6,885 nucleotides of DNA. Source: Tannerella sp. (GTDB taxonomy: Bacteria > Bacteroidota > Bacteroidia > Bacteroidales > Tannerellaceae). Under the pieces are notes generated by a model, which worked only from the letters and a program-made list of their open reading frames with translations, was not told where the DNA came from and ran no database searches. Position numbers and translations under genes: made by a program. The DNA lies in contig JAITQL010000249.1 of the NCBI GenBank assembly GCA_031288935.1, positions 1-6,885 on the forward strand, given 5' to 3'. This document shows positions 6,485-6,885 of this stretch, one piece after another (position 1 is the stretch's first letter; every line of letters begins with the position of its first letter).

Positions 6485-6529
6485 AATTCAAAAATTCAAA
6501 GATTCAAAGATTCAAAGATTCAAAGATTC
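6485..6529 (+). repeat. 8-bp tandem repeat, unit (G/A)ATTCAAA
   Basis: Five full units (6485-6524) plus a partial sixth (GATTC, 6525-6529) start at the base after the phosphatase stop codon. The first two units begin with A, the others with G. The unit resembles the GTTCAAA(A) array at 2651-2681. It is too short and lacks spacers, so it is not CRISPR. Repeat number is likely to vary between strains. Confidence 0.85.
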
Positions 6530-6574
6530 GGGGCGGCAGCGCGGAAAAGGACGTTCCTGCGATGACGGGCAAAG

Positions 6575-6588
6575 TCCCCTTCAGGGGA
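6575..6588. repeat. Hairpin TCCCCT-TC-AGGGGA
   Basis: The 6-base arms are perfect complements around TC and are followed by TTTAGGGG, a further copy of the right arm core. No U-run follows. This is the first strong structure after the ligase-phosphatase operon and could mark its 3' end. Confidence 0.45.
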
Positions 6589-6619
6589 TTTAGGGGTTTC
6601 CCGCCGGCATAGCCGCCAT

Positions 6620-6636
6620 GAAGGGCAACGCCCTTC
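6620..6636. repeat. Hairpin GAAGGGC-AAC-GCCCTTC
   Basis: Seven perfect pairs close a three-base loop. The arm AAGGGC and A-rich loop resemble the stem at 6824-6841, suggesting that the two are related. Confidence 0.5.
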
Positions 6637-6663
6637 CGCCGTTTGCGTGGACGGCCGGTTGTT

Positions 6664-6726
6664 CGGGCAATGGCCGTGTCGCCATTCCGTGAGGAATGAA
6701 AGCTCGGTAGAAACAGCCATTGCCCG
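6664..6726. repeat. Inverted repeat enclosing a REP-like hairpin
   Basis: The 16-base arms at 6664-6679 and 6711-6726 match at 14 of 16 positions; the outer 11 (CGGGCAATGGC) are exact. The hairpin 6683-6698 lies in the loop, so the RNA or extruded DNA would form a stem with a nested hairpin. Confidence 0.55.
6683..6713 (+). repeat. REP-like unit, forward copy
   Basis: The hairpin CATTCC-GTGA-GGAATG is followed by a tail ending TCGGTAGAAA (6704-6713). The copy on the opposite strand at 6773-6802 matches it in 25 of 31 aligned columns with one gap. A hairpin with a conserved single-stranded tail is the usual form of REP elements mobilised by IS200-like tyrosine transposases, though none is visible here. 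Confidence 0.6.
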
Positions 6727-6734
6727 TTGATGTT

Positions 6735-6752
6735 GCATCCCGTACGGGATGC
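6735..6752. repeat. Perfect 18-bp palindrome
   Basis: GCATCCCGTACGGGATGC is an exact self-complement. It lies between the two oppositely oriented REP-like units, and its arm CATCCCG matches the start of the reverse unit. It may therefore be a third, fused or rearranged member. Confidence 0.55.
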
Positions 6753-6772
6753 GAGATGGCCGGCACAACGGT

Positions 6773-6802
6773 TTTCTACCGATCTGCCATCCCTCCGGGA
6801 TG
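6773..6802 (-). repeat. REP-like unit, reverse copy
   Basis: On the minus strand the hairpin CATCCC-GGA-GGGATG is followed by a tail ending TCGGTAGAAA. The ten-base tail is identical to that of the forward unit. Together the two form a head-to-head pair, as in bacterial interspersed mosaic elements. Confidence 0.6.
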
Positions 6803-6823
6803 TGTAGCCTCTCCACGTTCGGC

Positions 6824-6841
6824 AAGGGGGCAAGCCCCCTT
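6824..6841. repeat. Hairpin AAGGGGGC-AA-GCCCCCTT
   Basis: Eight perfect pairs surround a two-base AA centre. The plus strand continues TTGTTGG, a weak T-rich stretch, so a terminator for rightward transcripts is possible but not typical. The right edge (6872-6884) has a further 5-pair palindrome, CGCGG-TCG-CCGCG. Confidence 0.45.
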
Positions 6842-6885
6842 GTTGGTGCCGGTGCGGTCGGCGGCATGTCGCGCGGTCGCCGCGT

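Larger units (their letters stand above)
6530..6885. other. Right intergenic region, dense in inverted repeats
   Basis: About 355 bases without a credible gene. Two minus-strand frames cross it (6504-6833 and 6520-6867), but their translations are low-complexity readings through the hairpins. The region holds at least seven compact palindromes, two of them members of a REP-like family in opposite orientation. It may be a BIME-like cluster, a decayed mobile element or a structured RNA. No transposase is in the window. Confidence 0.7.

Noticed and set aside
6485..6529. The tandem repeat as a CRISPR array
   Set aside because: The unit is 8 bases with no spacers, and there are no cas genes.
6520..6867. 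Minus-strand frames through the right gap as small proteins
   Set aside because: They read through palindromes and repeat tails, which explains the open frame. No start signal or domain is visible.

Overview
This window looks like chromosomal DNA from a Bacteroidales bacterium, probably of gut type and with GC-rich genes. The evidence is the Bacteroidetes-type -7 promoter element TAnnTTTG in front of three of the four genes, the short A-rich leaders without a Shine-Dalgarno site, and a secreted glycoside hydrolase of a kind common in this phylum. The species cannot be fixed from the sequence alone.

Layout. Positions 1-510 hold no convincing gene, but they contain several strong hairpins and a G-rich tract. 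Two genes lie on the minus strand. The first, nearest the centre, is an NhaC-type Na+/H+ antiporter (2748-4217). Downstream of it is a secreted clan-A glycoside hydrolase resembling agarases and beta-galactosidases (511-2592). The gap between them (2593-2747) carries a promoter for the hydrolase, a short tandem repeat and a degenerate REP-like hairpin. A divergent promoter region (4218-4381) separates nhaC from a plus-strand pair. This pair is a PaaK-like acyl/aryl-CoA ligase (4382-5683) and, starting at the base after its stop codon, a Cof-type HAD phosphatase (5684-6484). From 6485 to the end there is no gene. That stretch begins with an 8-bp tandem repeat and continues as a dense field of inverted repeats, including two REP-like units in opposite orientation.

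How the parts work together. The ligase and phosphatase are almost certainly co-transcribed and probably translationally coupled, but their substrates are unknown. The antiporter and hydrolase share a strand, yet the hydrolase seems to have its own promoter, so a functional link is not evident. No SusC/SusD pair, regulator or other polysaccharide-utilisation gene is visible beside the hydrolase.

The most unusual content is intergenic. A (G/A)TTCAAA-type tandem array followed by a REP-like hairpin ending near TCGG(T/C)AG occurs in two separate gaps, in the same order and orientation. I found no convincing new defence, mobile or biosynthetic system.
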